This document shows, piece by piece, positions 35,613 through 46,045 of a stretch of DNA of 64,000 bases. How positions within the stretch are numbered: position 1 is the stretch's first letter; the number at the start of each line of letters is the position of its first letter. The stretch covers positions 248,001-312,000 of the forward strand of contig CAKJVC010000229.1 in NCBI GenBank assembly GCA_918026815.1, read 5' to 3'. Both the position numbers and the translations under genes were made by a program. Below the pieces are notes generated by a model. The model saw nothing but the letters and a program-made list of their open reading frames with translations. It had not been told where the DNA came from and did no database searches. This DNA comes from Chalara sp. BL73 (Eukaryota > Ascomycota > Leotiomycetes > Helotiales).

Positions 35613-35908
35613 ATGGAAAAGTTAACCTTCTAATATAGAATCTGGCTTCATCGAATGCGGCGTCTCTGCTCTGAGCACTCGTCCCTTCCTAGACGGACTG
35701 ACTTAACTAGGTAGGTCGCCCCCACAAAATTTGAAGACTACATCACTAGAGAATATGGCTGCAGAATTGTTTTTTTTTTTTTCACTGTACGTTTATCGGT
35801 GTCATTGAATCTCCTAGATCTTCTTTCCGGTTCATATTTCTCGTCCACACTTCTCCTTCCAAGACAGGTTGTTAAGAAATCCACCCTTCTCATTTCACGT
35901 TGATCGAT
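35613..35908. other. short intergenic region with a poly-T tract
   Basis: It contains a run of 14 T at about 35768-35781, then a pyrimidine-rich leader before the OB-fold gene. Confidence 0.5.
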
Positions 35909-37519
35909 ATGCTGCCATTTAAGAAGTCAGTTAAGCCCAAGAATCCATCGCTACAATCATTCTATCAAAGAGAGGTCAAGTTACAAGGAGGGGAAGACAA
36001 GTCAGCACAAGGGCCGAGGCGCCCGGGCGACGGCTTCACAGAGGCTGAAATAGCAACACTTGACCCATTGAAAAGAGAATGGAACCCAACTCGTGAATAT
36101 GAGGAGGTTGGCATTGGGGATCTAGTCCCGGGACCAAAAGCCGTCATGTTTGTCGGCAGAGTTATTAATACTACGACGATCATTGGGCGAAACCCGAAGC
36201 AGCCAAAAGCTGCGGGCTGGCATTATGTTACTTTGAGAGATAATACCGCCGCTATCTCTGTATTAATTCCGCGCTCTTTCCATAAAGTTAAAGAGTAGAA
36301 GTTTGCTAATTTGTTACTTCGGCCCACAGATCAAACTATACTTCTCTAGCAACCGATATTCATTGAAAGTAGGCCAACTCCTATCAATCTGGACAACGTT
36401 CATATCCGATCCCTCGAAGACCGAAGCAGCAGTTATCAAAGGAATCGAAGTCTACGCAAACATCTTTCCGGGACGAGTTACCTCGGACCACCTCATGATT
36501 CATAATAACATCAGCACCGATAGCGCGTGCCGCATACCGTTAGGCTATCGAAAAGAACAGCCACTTGCAGGGCTCATGACACTCGCCAGCTATATAGGAG
36601 GTGGTCATGACGGCGTCGCAGACGCGAAGATTCTCGTCTGTGTCAAGAGCATAGGGGCCAAGAAACGTGTTTCTAACCGCAATGGCAGCGAGAACGATCT
36701 TGTGGAGGTGTGGCTTATGGACCATACAGGCGAGATCCGGTGGACCGTGTGGAACGACTTCATTGAGACTGTGAAGGAGTGGCAACCTGGGAAGACGATA
36801 CTATTGATATCGAGTCCAGGTTATAAGGCTGGGTATGCGGGCAGGGTGGATTTAGTCGTCACGAAGGAGACCTTCGTTGATGTTGAACCGCAATTTGGGG
36901 ATGCGCAGTGGTTGAGGCGATATGCCGAAGGACGCGGGAAGAAGGAGTGTACGGACCAGACATTTCCGGAAGGTGTGTGGGATGTCCAAGCTGCAGAGTA
37001 TGGAGCAAATGTTATTTTGTTTAAGTTAGCGGATGTAGATGAATGGTATGTCTTTACGTTTCACAGATCCCTTTAGCAATAGCTAACAATGCCCACAGGG
37101 TCCGAGAAGAACCTCGCCGAGTCTTCACAGGCCACATTAACGTTATCATTATGGAACTATCGCTCGTCAAGAAACACTACCAAAACATGCTAATGTGCAC
37201 TCAATGCTGCGGCGTTGCCATCTACGCGAACACCCTTCAAACTGCATGTCCCAACTGTTCGAAGCTCCTGAAGCTCTCTCTCAACCCAAAAATCATAGGC
37301 ACTCTCTTGGACGAAACGGCTTGTATCGCCCCTGGAAAACTACTTTGGAGCGAGAAGGCCTGGGGAGAGTTGTTGGGAAGGAGCGTCAAGGAGGTTTGCG
37401 AGATGAGCATAGATGAGATTAGGTGGTTGGAGCAAAGGATGATTTTTTTGAGGTGTCATTTGGTGGTTGGCTGGGATGAAAGTGTGGGTAAGTTGGCAGT
37501 ACTGGGTATGAGAGCTTAG
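35909..37519 (+). CDS. tandem OB-fold nucleic-acid-binding protein with a zinc-ribbon-like C-terminus
   Basis: Model: exons 35909-36286, 36330-37045 and 37099-37519, 504 residues. The N-terminus (LPFKKSVKPKNPSLQSFYQ) is basic. The middle contains OB-like patterns: VMFVGRVINTTTIIGR...GWHYVTLRDNTAAISVLIP, then YSLKVGQLLSIWTTFIS, and ADAKILVCVKSIG...DLVEVWLMDHTGEIRWTVWNDFI. The C-terminal third has CTQC...CPNC, a zinc-ribbon spacing as seen in RPA1 and MEIOB-type proteins. It therefore probably binds single-stranded DNA or RNA, with a role in recombination or repair possible but unproven. The first intron (36287-36329, 43 nt, donor GTTAAA) is weak and that junction may be misplaced by a few residues; the second is standard. 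Confidence 0.72.
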
Positions 37520-38170
37520 CGCTCCACTGTTGGCAAACAAATTCAAGATATAAGGCTGTAATATGTATCATGAGAGGGAAGAGGAACTTGCTGATATCGC
37601 TTTATTCTTCGCTATATATTACCTGATTGGCAGAGCCAGCTCGAACCTAACACTAATGGTAGATGTGTATGTAAAGCAGCCGCATTAATAGTCTATATTC
37701 TATAGCGGATTTAAACTATACTCCATCCTAGGCTGTAATACTTTAAAGGAGAACTTATCGTTGGTTGCTAAGCTAAGCAAGTCAAGAAAAAAAAAGGGAT
37801 GGGGGGCTCAGACCATCTTCCACAGAATCACTACTGTCTGAGGAAATCAGTCTGCCATAAGTCCATTGATAGAAGAGGATATCGGAATGCTCTGTGGTAG
37901 TGGCACATGTGCCTAGCTTGATGCAAAAAGGGATTGGCAGCTTGAAAGGGGAGCTGAGGTTGGTAGTCCGCTTAAACTATAGATTTTCTAATCACACACA
38001 TACACACCCTCTCGACATGAGTGTATTCTAGACCTGGGTCTCGCAGGGTGTGTCCGAGTAGCTTTCTTGCACAGCGCTCATTCCCAATCCTCGTGGGATT
38101 TCCCGCCCGCTCTAGAAAGTTCAAGCATAGCGCTCTATTCTCCCGATGGCGTGTTTCGCGCTCATGATGT
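37520..38170. other. intergenic, 650 bases
   Basis: No supported gene. It has an A-rich stretch (nine A after 37786) followed by G-rich sequence, and otherwise nothing notable. Confidence 0.45.
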
Positions 38171-38492
38171 CTAGCGCGAGTTGGTCATGTAATCGCTTCC
38201 GTAGACTGGCTGTTCTGACTTGGGTTTGTGGATTTTAAGATGGGGAGCCTCGCTTTTAGGCTGGCGGTATCTGTTCAGGTAGCCATATTCCGGTGCCTTG
38301 CCTTCACCTTGGATTTCCAGAGGCTCACCTTTGGCCATTGTGAGTAGGGACTTCATCTTTGGGACCGCCTTAGCGTGAGGAGCTAGTACCCTGTCGGTGG
38401 GTAAAAGAACATGCTCTCCTCGATCTCTACTTTTCTTCTTTTCTTCAGCCAACCTCGATCTTGAAGAGAAAGATTGTCGGCTACAATCTTGG
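38171..38492 (-). CDS. possible 3' exon of a small basic protein, start not found
   Basis: An open frame on the minus strand reads SRLAEEKKKSRDRGEH...YMTNSR and stops at 38171. It is Lys/Arg-rich and has protein-like composition, with PVYGSDYMTNSR at the end. There is no ATG at a sensible place: the only in-frame upstream codon usable as a start is TTG 38452. A possible acceptor (gattgtag) ends at 38484, so an upstream exon opposite the BTB-like gene may exist, but I could not join one in frame. The stated upper coordinate is approximate. No family recognised. Confidence 0.25.
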
Positions 38493-38634
38493 TCAGTATG
38501 TTCTTCTGTTCCTTTCTATCCTTGACAAGTCCGTCTTGCAGAGAGGATCTTAAGGTTTCTTTTCCTGAAAAAAGCTAATTTGATGCTGCAGTCGATAGAT
38601 CAGTACTTTTGAAGTGCTTTTAAGCCTCTCAATC

Positions 38635-39924
38635 ATGACGACCACGGTAAGGTATGCTCTCTTTCTGTAGAACCCTGACTTATATCGAAAGGCATCTCCA
38701 AAGAACATCGTCATTGACGAAGATGGTGATTTGACCATCCGGTTGTACAGGTCAAATAGACTTGAGCCGATCATCATGCTAGCAGATGGAAAGCGCCTGA
38801 ATGGTAGATTCCTTGCTTCCTTCAAGGTCTCGCGTCAAACTCTCGTAGATAACTCAAAGCAATTCAAGGCTGAGCTCCAAGGCCACTTCGCAGAAGCCAC
38901 TCGGTCAACCGTCGATACTAGGGATGGCACGGCTACCAGCCTCGAACTCTGGTTCCGCTCCATCCATAACAAGATGACAGACGAAATGTATGCGATACCG
39001 ATTGAGGAGATATGGGAAGCATTGCAAGTAGCCGATTTCCGAGACTTCGCTGAGACCTCACTGAACTCTTGGTTTGCCGAGTATCTGAACCGCAAAAAGC
39101 TTGCTGAGCTTGATCTTGATGATATGCGTCAACTCCTCTATCCTTGCAAGGCATTCAACCACGGAGCTGGCGCAACAGAGATCTCCGACGCTTGGGCTTT
39201 CATGACAAAGACACTTGCATACAAGTCGGATTGTCATATCACAGAACTTAACCCTACATGCCATTACGGCTTGCATCTACAACATAACGAGGTAAGGTTT
39301 TAAAAATATTTTGGAGGTCGCAAACCTGACAGTTTCTAGATTGGTGCAATCAACGGCGCCAAGGGTAGTTTGAGGACGAAGCTTATCAAGGCTGTTCTAG
39401 GCGGCCCTCTCGACGCCCTCAGCGACGCCAAATGTGACTGTAGTGCAGAAGTTCTCAAGCGGTACATCAGAAGTCTCAAGAAGACCGGTCTTTGGCCCAT
39501 GGAGCTGCTGCATAAGAAATCAATCGAGGAAATCTTGGACAGCCCTGGCTTTCTCAAATTCGAGTGCGAGCTGCCTGACGCCGCCTGTGCCACGTGCAAA
39601 TCACTATGCGGTCCATCTTACATCTCCAGTGCTAGGGCGAGGATTGCAACGGATTTCGATGGCTTGTGCCTCGACTGCATGGATCTCTCGCGCCCAAAGA
39701 TCGATGGTAATGCTGATATGGACTACTGGTACCATGACACGTCTAGGGAGTGGGATAGGAACTGCCGCATCTCTCACAGGCAACCCACGTGGTACTTTTC
39801 CTTCATGGGCAGGGAGCAGGAGATGAAGCTGCATCGGAAGAAGAAGAACGAGGCGTTTCAGAAGCGAAAGCGCGAGCATGAGGCACGATGCAGTGGGTGC
39901 GACATCCTCTGGTGCGAGGCTTGA
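38635..39924 (+). CDS. BTB/POZ-like domain protein with Cys-rich C-terminus
   Basis: Model: exons 38635-38646, 38692-39291 and 39340-39924, 398 residues. The second exon starts ASPKNIVIDEDGDLTIRLYRSN and continues FKVSRQTLVDNSKQFKAELQGHF, the usual look of fungal BTB-like proteins in which the domain is recognisable mainly by this FxVSRxxL...S.xF pattern. The C-terminal half has Cys pairs (CDCS, CATCKSLCG, CLDCMD, CSGCDILWC) that may bind zinc, and a basic stretch (KLHRKKKNEAFQKRKREHE). The first coding exon is only 12 nt (MTTT), joined by a 45-nt intron. Such proteins are expanded in Pezizomycotina; the role is unknown. Confidence 0.7.
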
Positions 39925-40556
39925 AATCTTGTGATGTTCGGTTTGGTGATTTGACGCATGATGCAGGGAGTTAATTATGGAATAACCTCAAGGAAGCATG
40001 AAAATGTATCTCGTGAAGACAGACCGGGTTTCGTGGTATACATAATATGGAGAGAGATTGCTATGCGGTTGCTTGTCTTTATCGATAGCACAAGGGTGTA
40101 ACGCAAACTTAGGCCTTTTCACAATCAAGAATCGCAACATCCATCGTCTTGTTTTTGCACTTTGAATATTTAGCATACGTTGCTTCACCCGCTTCACCTT
40201 CTTTGGATGCAGGCTCTCTAGAACACGCGCTTTGTGGCCTTGCACGCTCAACATCTTAATATCTTATGGCCCAATAGTAAAACCAATGATAACCTTCGAA
40301 GTGGACACCTCTACCTTGTCTCGGGCGATGAGTTGGACTGGATTCACTAAATCTGGCTAGGCACGATACATTTCATATCCTACCAAGCAACTAGCTAGGA
40401 GAAACAATTCAGATTTTTTACAACACGATCGCGAGCGTTATAGAAGCCAGCTCATAATCACAAAAAGGTATATTCTCATTAACTCATATACAATACAATC
40501 CTGCACTGGCATATTACCAACTCCGTATAAACCTGCCCATATCTAGACATTTGCAA
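39925..40556. other. intergenic between convergent BTB-like gene and MCM2
   Basis: It holds the 3' flanks of two convergent genes. An 88-codon minus-strand frame at 39988-40254 is Lys/Arg-rich but shows no domain or splice structure and is left out. Confidence 0.45.
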
Positions 40557-43288
40557 CTAAGCCGTGGCGGTCGCCGTTCGAGCACGCTCCAAATTCCTCC
40601 CTGCCCCTGACTTCTTCCCTTGACCCGGTCTCGCCAACGTATACTTGGCAAACGCACGAGCGAGAGCCTTCTTACAGCTGACCTTCTGACTACCAACAAA
40701 CGAGTCGATGGTGACGGCGATAGCGCGATCGACGTCTTGTGACGAGACATAGTCTGAGAGCCGCATGCGGCAGAAAGCTTCACTGATACGCATGATAGCT
40801 TCGAGATGACGGACCTGTGCGTGTTAGCTTGGTCGTTTAAGAAACAAGAAATGAAGCGAAACTTACGGTGATAGGATATGCCCCAGTTGCTAAAGACTCT
40901 CTCCGCATATCGGCAAAGAGCTTCGACACTTTCTCCTCATCGATATTGTACAGCTTAGGCTGACATCTTTCTCGGGCATAAAGAATGAATTTTCGGAGCA
41001 ATTCTTGAGGAATCTCTCCTTCTTGCTTTCGCTCTCCTCCGTTGGCGTTTCCGGCACGTATGCTTGAATCATTTTCGACTTCCATAGCATCTTGGTTCGC
41101 GTCAACGGCTTGAGCGACTGGGTGGGAGCGACCATGAGATCCAACCACGAATCGAGCAAGCCGCTCGTCTTCTGTAGGATCCACAGCATCACGAACGACG
41201 CAAAGGATATCAAAACGCGATAGAATAGGCTCAGTGAGCTCAACATTGTGCGAGAATGGAATTGTTGAGTTGTAGCGCCCGCCAATAGGATTTGCAGCAG
41301 CAATAATACCACACCGTGCTTGTAGCGTAGTAACAATACCCGCTTTAGAGATGGAAATAGTCTGTTGTTCCATGGCTTCGTGGATAGATGTCCGGTCTTG
41401 GTCGTTCATCTTGTCAAACTCGTCGATCAGACACGTTCCTCGATCTGCAAGAACTAAGGCGCCGCCCTCCAATGTCCATTCACTAGTCAAGGGATCTTTT
41501 CGAACACTGGCTGTCAAACCGACGGCACTAGCTCCTTGACCAGTCGCAAAAACAGCCCGGTGAGCAGTTTTCTCAACATATTTTAGCACTTGTGATTTTG
41601 CTGTTCCTGGATCGCCAAGCAGAAGAACGTTGATATCACCACGGATGTGATGTTTTCCTTGTCGCTCTTTGGCAACGCCACCAAATAAGGATAGAGCCAC
41701 CGCTGTCTTAATATCAGTATGTCCGTAAATGCTCGGCGCAATAGAGTGAATGATCTTGTCAACGATCTGTGGATCTTTTGAAAGTTGCCGAATCTGATGT
41801 TCGTCCTCTTCAGTAAGTCTAAAACCAGCAAGTTGGTCGTGTGACTTAACGACATTGTTGGCCTCAAGGATTGTAGCGAAGACGGGGAAGCCGTTGCGAT
41901 TGTTGAGCTGAGCGTCGTAGTTATTGCGGTAGACACCAGTAACTTCAATCTCCTCACCTGGCTTGGCTTTATCGATCAAATCCCACAAAAGGATAACTTC
42001 TCGGTGGCGTGGAAGACGGCCAGCCGGCACTGTCCCAGGAGATTCTTGTAAAGTCAACTTTTGATAATTCCGGTAAACGGTCTTTTCCGAGTTGAGATTG
42101 AAAGGTCCACGGGATTGGCAATTCTGGCAATAAGAGATTTTGACCTCGACGTTTGATTCCTGCTGAAAAGGTCCCAGCCTCTCGCCACACTTGCCGCAAT
42201 CAAACATGACATACTTGAGCTGTGGGAAGACACCACTTCTTCGCGTAACCACACCACTAACCCGAACCAAACAGTTTAAGTGAGTTTGTCGTAATTGGCG
42301 AAGAGTGTAGTGGACTGGTAGGTCCGAGATACGCACATGGATCTCTGAGTGAATCCGCTCGTAGTCGGGATAATGTAGAAGAGTGACTTGCATGGCAACT
42401 TCATCGAACATCTTGAGCATCTCTCCCGGTGCATTAGCAAGATAATAAGCTAGCAACGCCTTAGAGTTTGCAAGGTGTTCGTATGAGACTTCCAACGATT
42501 CTGCGTTGATCTCACCCAAGGTTCGGATCCGGCTACCATATACTGAAACTCCGTGATCATCCGTGTACTCTGTTAAAAACGATTTGAACTCTAGCTTCAC
42601 GGTTCTTTGCACAGTGTGCATAGCTAGCCAGTCAATAATGCTCGCCGCCTTGATATCTCCTAGAGCCTCAAGTGAGAGTACTTCCTCCATGATATCATCC
42701 TGCATGTCTTCATCCTCATCCTCATCGTAGTCTCTACGGCGTCTACGGCGGCCACCCATGAGTTCGGCCATATCGCCGTCGTCTGCATCATCGGGGAGGA
42801 AAGCTCCTATGCGTCTCATCTCTTGATCACGTTTCTTCATACGGGCCTCAAGTTGCCTTCGAGAGGCAAGATCAAGCTCATCATACTCGCCTTCGTCGTC
42901 AATGTCTCGGGCGTCATACTGATCATTTTCTCTGGTTTTATAATCGCGCTCGAAGTTGTCCGCAAAAAGGTCAATTCCGTCCTCGTCTTCAGCCATCTCA
43001 TCCGCATCGTCAATGTCGAGGGCAATTTCGTCCTCAATATCGTCCTCATCGTCAACACCGTGCTGGATGGGATAGGCAGGAGGAGAGGATCGAATATCAC
43101 CAGCAGGACTAGAAGCGCCGTAGCCTGATGGAAGGTCCTCCTCTGGCTCTCGAGAACGCTTCCGACCAGTTCTGTTGCTTGGGCCACGGTTGGCAGAAGA
43201 TAGGTTTTGGCGTAATGGGGAGCTATTAAAAGCACAATCAGTTGAATTCACGGTTGAGTTGGAGATAATTTAGTGCTACGAACCTCAT
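40557..43288 (-). CDS. MCM2: DNA replication licensing factor MCM2
   Basis: Model on the minus strand: exons 43288-43284, 43222-40867 and 40814-40557, 872 residues (yeast Mcm2 is 868). It is a subunit of the MCM2-7 helicase that unwinds origins. The acidic N-terminus includes the histone-binding-type region and a run of Asp/Glu. Zinc finger Cys pairs CGKC and CQNC lie near residues 346-370. The AAA+ core has Walker A GDPGTAKSQ (about 537), Walker B CLIDEFDKM and the arginine finger LSRFD (about 668). The first coding exon is only five bases (ATGAG), joined by a 61-nt intron to give MSSPLRQN; starting instead at GTG 43251 would give a spurious N-terminus. The last intron is 52 nt and joins YPIT|VRHLEAI. 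Confidence 0.96.
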
Positions 43289-43657
43289 GATGACTGTATG
43301 ATATCGGTAGTTATGAACATACACAGATGAAGTCCAAGAGTTGGTATATTCAAAAGGCCTCGGATTGTTGGTTGTGCACAGTATGAAAGTGGAAGAGGTT
43401 GGCGCATAGATCAAGGTGGAAAGGGGGGAGGAACCAAGTTTTCGAAACGCGAAACGCCAAACTTGCGCGAGTTGACGCGTCCTGGTCAACGTAATTCAAT
43501 GCAACCACTTTACGCGTGGCACCGAGCCAAGGCTCTTCAGCCGTCCCTACCAGTTCACAGCCTTCTTTCAATATCAAGACAGACTTCTCGTCGTCGATAT
43601 TGAATACCTCCATATAACAATCTCATTTCATATCTATTTCTGTTCATCATCTACACC
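43289..43657. promoter_or_regulatory. bidirectional promoter between MCM2 and UBR7 with MluI cell-cycle boxes
   Basis: ACGCGT occurs at 43475-43480 and 43512-43517. An overlapping MCB/E2F-like ACGCGAAA lies at 43447-43454 and TTGCGCGA at 43463-43470. ACGCGT is the binding site of MBF (Mbp1-Swi6), which drives G1/S genes including MCM genes in fungi. The sites are 159-234 bases upstream of the MCM2 ATG and 140-211 bases upstream of the UBR7 ATG. Direct evidence is only the motif; control of MCM2 is inferred from knowledge of MBF targets, and whether UBR7 shares it is open. Confidence 0.6.
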
Positions 43658-45412
43658 ATGGATCCCCCACAGGCTCCAAGCTCCAGCGCTCGCGCTGAGG
43701 CGAAACAACGAAGCCTGAGCACTTCCTCCCAAAAGTCTGATGATTCTCACACAGCAGCGGAGTATGCGCGACAGCAATTGAGCTTGTTGACATACACGAA
43801 CATACTAACAGTCTTGCAGATTCATCGACAGCCAGCTTCAGCTCGAAGCAGACGCGCGTGAAGCCTTACCATATGTGAGTGACCATTGCCTACGCACCGC
43901 CAACAGTTACTTTTACTGACCTTCTGGCAGAGCATTGAAAATTGCACAAGACCCCTTGGTTCTCTTCGTCAGATTCTGTTCGCCTGTTTGACATGTAATC
44001 CTCCTCCTGTCAATGCTACGGATCCATACACTCCTGCCGGTATCTGTTACTCTTGCTCAGTACAATGCCACGGCGAGCACACACTAGTAGAACTATTCAA
44101 TAAGAGGAATTTTACTTGTGACTGTGGAACCACGCGCCTACCGGTCACGGCGCCTTGTACCTTACGCATAAACCAAGAAACAGGCATGAAGGGAGATGTA
44201 CATTCGGAGGTGCCAGAGGCAAACAATAAGTATAACCAGAATTTCAAGAATAAGTTCTGTGGCTGTCAATTAGATTACGATCCCTTCATGCAAAAAGGAA
44301 CTATGTTTCAATGCTTGGGATTAGGTACTACTGAGACAGGTGGCTGCGGGGAAGACTGGTGGCACCCTGGATGTATTGTAGGCTTAGGCTCGAACTGGCA
44401 TGAAACAGCGAGTGAGAAAGGGACTGCGCCAAAGCTAAAGAATGACGGTGTTTTGCCATCTATTGTGGAGGTAGCAGAAATTTCTGTCGATGATCCAGGC
44501 TCAGCTGAACAGGTGGACTCTAAGCGTGCGGAGGAAATAGCTGCTCCCGTACCTTCGGAAGCTCAAGGTGATGGGGAAGACGATGAAGATGAAGTTCCTT
44601 TACCCCCTGGATTTCCTGATGAGGATGACTTTGAAGGCTTCATCTGTTACAAGTGTGTTGACTCTAATCCTTGGATCAAGCGATACGCGGGAACTTCCGG
44701 ATTTTTGGCGCCAGTATTCTACCGAAGTGCTGCTCCTTCTCCGGAGGTAGAGGTACCTGCTAAGGCTCAAATTTCCAATGAAATTCAAGTCTCAAATTTG
44801 AAAAAGCGCAAAACAGTTGACGACGATGATGCAAACTCACCTACCCACGCCAAGCGAGTGAAGGAAGATGGGGGAAATTCTACAGAAACGAAAGCTCAAC
44901 AGGTTGCATTGTCAACAGCTACGCTAGCAGGCTCTCCTACCACCGGCAAATCTTGCAAAATCAACGAATTGTCCCCTTCACCTTCAGGTCGATTCTCGTT
45001 ATTCTTCAAATCAGATTTCCGTGATCATCTTTGTCGTTGCTCCGACTGTTTCCATAACCTTGCAGACCACCCTCAACTTCTTGAAGAAGAAGAGACTTAT
45101 GAGCCTCCTGTTTCTGAAGATGGCGATGAAGCTGGGGGTAGTACAATTGGAAGCGGTAGTATATATGATCGTGGAGAGAGCGCTCTAAAGAATGTTGATC
45201 GCGTGAGGGCGATCGAAGGAGTGATGGCATATAATCATTTGAAGGATAAGCTCAAGCCATTCTTCCAGCAATTTGCGGAAAGCGGCAAAGCGATCAGCGC
45301 AGAGGATATCAAGGCACATTTTGCTAAGATGAGAGGTGATGAGCAGGCCATTAAAGAAGCGGGCGAAGGTGCCAAAGTCAGTGATCATAGGAAAGAACAG
45401 GGTGGATACTGA
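43658..45412 (+). CDS. UBR7-like E3 ubiquitin ligase (UBR box and PHD finger), Mlo2 orthologue
   Basis: Model: exons 43658-43761, 43820-43874 and 43931-45412, 546 residues. The UBR-type zinc finger begins at NCTRPLGSLRQILFACLTC and continues through ICYSCSVQCHGEHTLVELFNKRNFTCDCGT. A PHD-like finger follows: FCGCQLDYDPFMQKGTMFQC ... CGEDWWHPGC. The C-terminus has a further Cys-rich part (HLCRCSDCFHNL) and an acidic region. UBR7/Mlo2 family proteins are nuclear; human UBR7 ubiquitinates histone H2B, and fission yeast Mlo2 affects chromosome segregation and stress response. The two 5' introns (58 and 56 nt) are required to give EFIDSQLQLEADAREALPY before the zinc finger. Confidence 0.93.
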
Positions 45413-46045
45413 AGAAGCGTGAAACGAGGCTGCACGACTTGTAGGATATAGTGCATACATAATGACTAGAATTGAAAGTTGGAGAAACCTATGAAAGATA
45501 TTGCTCCTAAATTCACTGCAGATACGCACATCTCGCAGTCTGAGACATATTTATACCATCTCGCGAGTTTCTGCTATGCAAATAGCGTCCATGTCATTTG
45601 CCCCGGTTTCGTAACCTCATTAGAAGCACAATAGAATCCGTACAGTGATTATAGCTAGACATAATAAACATCTAGTTCCCTTACGCACCTTTATATGATT
45701 ATTGCTTAGTTATTAGGTGCTTAAGCACCCATAAACTAGTGATGACTCTGGCTAGGCCTTCGGCGCTTAAAATCTTTGTGCCGACTCAGCTGTGACAGGG
45801 AATACGACTCGCGAATCGTGGACATATTCGTTGTACACCTCCTTAACACTCCACTTTCTATACGCCCAGACCTGCCAAGTCATGCATTCGAGCGGTATAG
45901 GTCGGCAGCTATCCACCAGCGCCCTGGTTCTTGACAGGGTCCTGATGATATCTCAAAAGCTTACCATATCTTCAGCGGAAATCCATCACAGAACGTGGCC
46001 ACTTCTCAACGTTTTCCCTTGTAGACCCCATCAAGGTGATATGAG
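45413..46045. other. intergenic upstream of the Clr5-TPR gene, with a 14-bp palindrome
   Basis: No gene supported. A perfect 14-base palindrome GGTGCTTAAGCACC is at 45716-45729. Open frames are short. Confidence 0.5.

Noticed and set aside
39988..40254. Lys/Arg-rich 88-codon minus-strand frame
   Set aside because: No splice partners, no domain; probably chance in the MCM2 3' flank.
40890..41336. 148-codon minus-strand frame in another phase of MCM2
   Set aside because: Shadow frame inside the confidently assigned MCM2 coding sequence.
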